Shown here: piece after piece, positions 62,691 to 64,000 of the stretch
How the letters are laid out: each line of letters starts with the position of its first letter
Position numbering within the stretch: position 1 is the first letter of the stretch
Program-made: the position numbers and the translations under genes
NCBI RefSeq assembly: GCF_002101595.1
Contig: NZ_LQOM01000020.1
Location: 98,032 to 162,031, forward strand
Source of the DNA: Mycobacterium celatum
Lineage (GTDB): Bacteria; Actinomycetota; Actinomycetes; Mycobacteriales; Mycobacteriaceae
DNA length: 64,000 bases
Direction: 5' to 3'
The notes under the pieces: model-generated
Databases searched by the model: none
Told to the model about the DNA's origin: nothing
What the model saw: the letters and a program-made list of their open reading frames with translations, nothing else

Positions 62691-64000
62691 ATGGAAATTG
62701 ATGACGAGGCACTGCCGCTCTCGCGCGGGCAGCTCGACATCTGGCTTGCTCAGGAGACGGGCAGCTTTGATGAAGAATGGCATATAGTCGCACATGCCAT
62801 AATCGAGGGTGCCGTTGAACGGAATGTGCTTGAACAAGCAATCCGTCGCGTGGTGGCAGAGGCCGAGCCGATCAGGGCCGGCTTTTTCGAGGTGGATGGC
62901 CAGGTTTTTCAAAAACCAATTGACAACCCCGAGGTCGAGCTCCCATTCTACGATCTCACGCACCTTTCGGATCCGCTGCAGGAATTCCGTCGGATAACCG
63001 AGTCGATCCGGCGCACTCCAATGCCGCCGTCTGGACCGCTATTCAAATTTGCGCTGTTTCAAACGCGGACGAACGAATCCTATTGGTTTTTGTGCTTCCA
63101 CCATCTGGTGACCGATGGATTCGGCACCGTGCTTTTCGCCAACCGGGTGGCCGCGGTCTATTCCGCCCTGATTGCCGAGGCGCCCGAGCCTCCTGCCTTT
63201 TTCGGCTCGCTGCAGGATCTGGTCGCGTGGGAGGCCGAATACCAGGAATCTGAGCAGTACGCCGAGGACTTAGCGTATTGGAGCGAGAACCTCCCGCCGG
63301 AAAGCGCGCCATATTCTGGCCTGTCACAATCGCCGGACGACCGCGACCCATCGTCGGTATCTGATTCTGTTCGACTGGATCCTGGGGTTGTCAGCCGCGT
63401 CCACCAGTTGTCCGACGTTTTGGGAATGCGGCGGTCATCGGTGATCACAGCCGCCTGCGCGCTGCTGGTGCGAGGGTGGTCTGCCGAGGGCTCACAGGTG
63501 GTGCTCGACTTTCCAGTGAGCAGGCGGACAAGCCCGGAGTCGGGAACGTTTCCCGGGATGGTTTCCGGGGTCGTCCCGCTGGTGTTAACGGTTTCGCCGC
63601 GATCGACGGTTGCCGATTTTTGCGAGCATGTCGACGCGCGGATACGCGAGGCGCTGGCGCATCAGCGGTTCCCGGTGCCCGCCCTTGAACGCAAAGCCCG
63701 TCACCGGGGTCCAGGGCGGCCACGCAATAGGGTCGGCGTGAATTTCGTGCCGTCGATAAACGTTCTGCCCTTCGCTGATTCGCCGGCAACAGGGGCCGTT
63801 ACACGCTTCGGCCGTGTGGACCACTTCGAATTGTTTTTCTTGAGCGCCGACGGCCAGCTCTCCCTGAGTACCGCGGGCGCCGCGCAGCCATGGTCGAGCT
63901 TCGCCGTGCCCGAGTTGGCACGGCGGTTGGAGCGGGTGTTGGTGGGGATGGCGGCTGCTTCGGGTGGGTTGTTGTCGTCGTTGGGTGTGGTGGATGAGGT
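62691..64000 (+). CDS. mps1: non-ribosomal peptide synthetase, N-terminal condensation domain (cut by window end)
   Basis: The open frame runs 436 codons to the window edge. It begins MEIDDEALPLSRGQLDIWLAQ, the usual opening of a condensation domain. The active-site motif is HHLVTDG (residues 137-143), followed by LAYWSENLPP, then SVITAACALLVRGW, NFVPSINVLPF and a late SLGVVDE where the adenylation domain should begin. A condensation domain at the very start fits a starter module that joins a fatty acid to the first amino acid, as in GPL Mps1. GTG 62682 is an alternative start. Adenylation specificity lies beyond the window. Confidence 0.9.
   Translation, partial: MEIDDEALPLSRGQLDIWLAQETGSFDEEWHIVAHAIIEGAVERNVLEQAIRRVVAEAEPIRAGFFEVDGQVFQKPIDNPEVELPFYDLTHLSDPLQEFRRITESIRRTPMPPSGPLFKFALFQTRTNESYWFLCFHHLVTDGFGTVLFANRVAAVYSALIAEAPEPPAFFGSLQDLVAWEAEYQESEQYAEDLAYWSENLPPESAPYSGLSQSPDDRDPSSVSDSVRLDPGVVSRVHQLSDVLGMRRSSVITAACALLVRGWSAEGSQVVLDFPVSRRTSPESGTFPGMVSGVVPLVLTVSPRSTVADFCEHVDARIREALAHQRFPVPALERKARHRGPGRPRNRVGVNFVPSINVLPFADSPATGAVTRFGRVDHFELFFLSADGQLSLSTAGAAQPWSSFAVPELARRLERVLVGMAAASGGLLSSLGVVDE

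Overview
The window looks like a chromosomal segment of a glycopeptidolipid (GPL)-producing non-tuberculous Mycobacterium. The evidence is high G+C, many GTG/TTG starts, paired F420/P450/acyl-CoA genes, an MmpS-MmpL export operon, a Gap-type membrane protein, and an MbtH gene directly before an NRPS gene. The species cannot be fixed from this sequence alone. I saw no rRNA, tRNA, CRISPR array or intact insertion sequence.

Left third (1-25.3 kb): lipid or xenobiotic catabolism. Positions 1-12350 hold two cytochromes P450, an aldehyde dehydrogenase, an acyl-CoA synthetase operon, three luciferase-like (LLM) F420-type oxidoreductases, an alpha/beta hydrolase and an acyl-CoA carboxylase carboxyltransferase. 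Four promoters there (381, 5368, 6122, 10045) carry variants of one 19-bp palindrome, TACTGTAA-N3-TTACAGTA, which suggests a single regulon. A mazEF pair and a frameshifted vapC lie among these genes. Next come a molybdopterin oxidoreductase, a AAA-type ATPase, an alcohol dehydrogenase-P450 operon, two orphan Mce-associated membrane proteins, two acyl-CoA dehydrogenases, a methyltransferase and an amidohydrolase.

Middle (25.3-35.7 kb): a TetR regulator fused to a hotdog (thioesterase-like) domain, a rhamnosyl O-methyltransferase of the Rv2959c type, an MFS exporter, a small hemophore-like secreted protein, and the mmpS4-mmpL4a-mmpL4b operon on the minus strand.

Right part (36.4-64 kb): GPL assembly and decoration. 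It holds five paralogous GT1 glycosyltransferases, one GT2 glycosyltransferase of the Rv2957 type, Gmd and Fcl for GDP-deoxyhexose synthesis, a DegT-type sugar aminotransferase, an NAD-dependent epimerase, six methyltransferases of different families, two condensation-like O-acyltransferases, one acyltransferase-3/SGNH fusion, Gap, a small MbtH protein and the start of an NRPS (mps1-like, cut by the window end). Inferred working model: the NRPS makes a lipopeptide, the glycosyltransferases add deoxysugars, the methyl- and acyltransferases cap them, and MmpS/MmpL with Gap move the product to the surface. The most unusual points are the amino-sugar enzyme translationally coupled to a GT1 gene, and the mixture of GPL machinery with enzymes resembling those that build the phenolic glycolipid sugar chain in M. 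tuberculosis.
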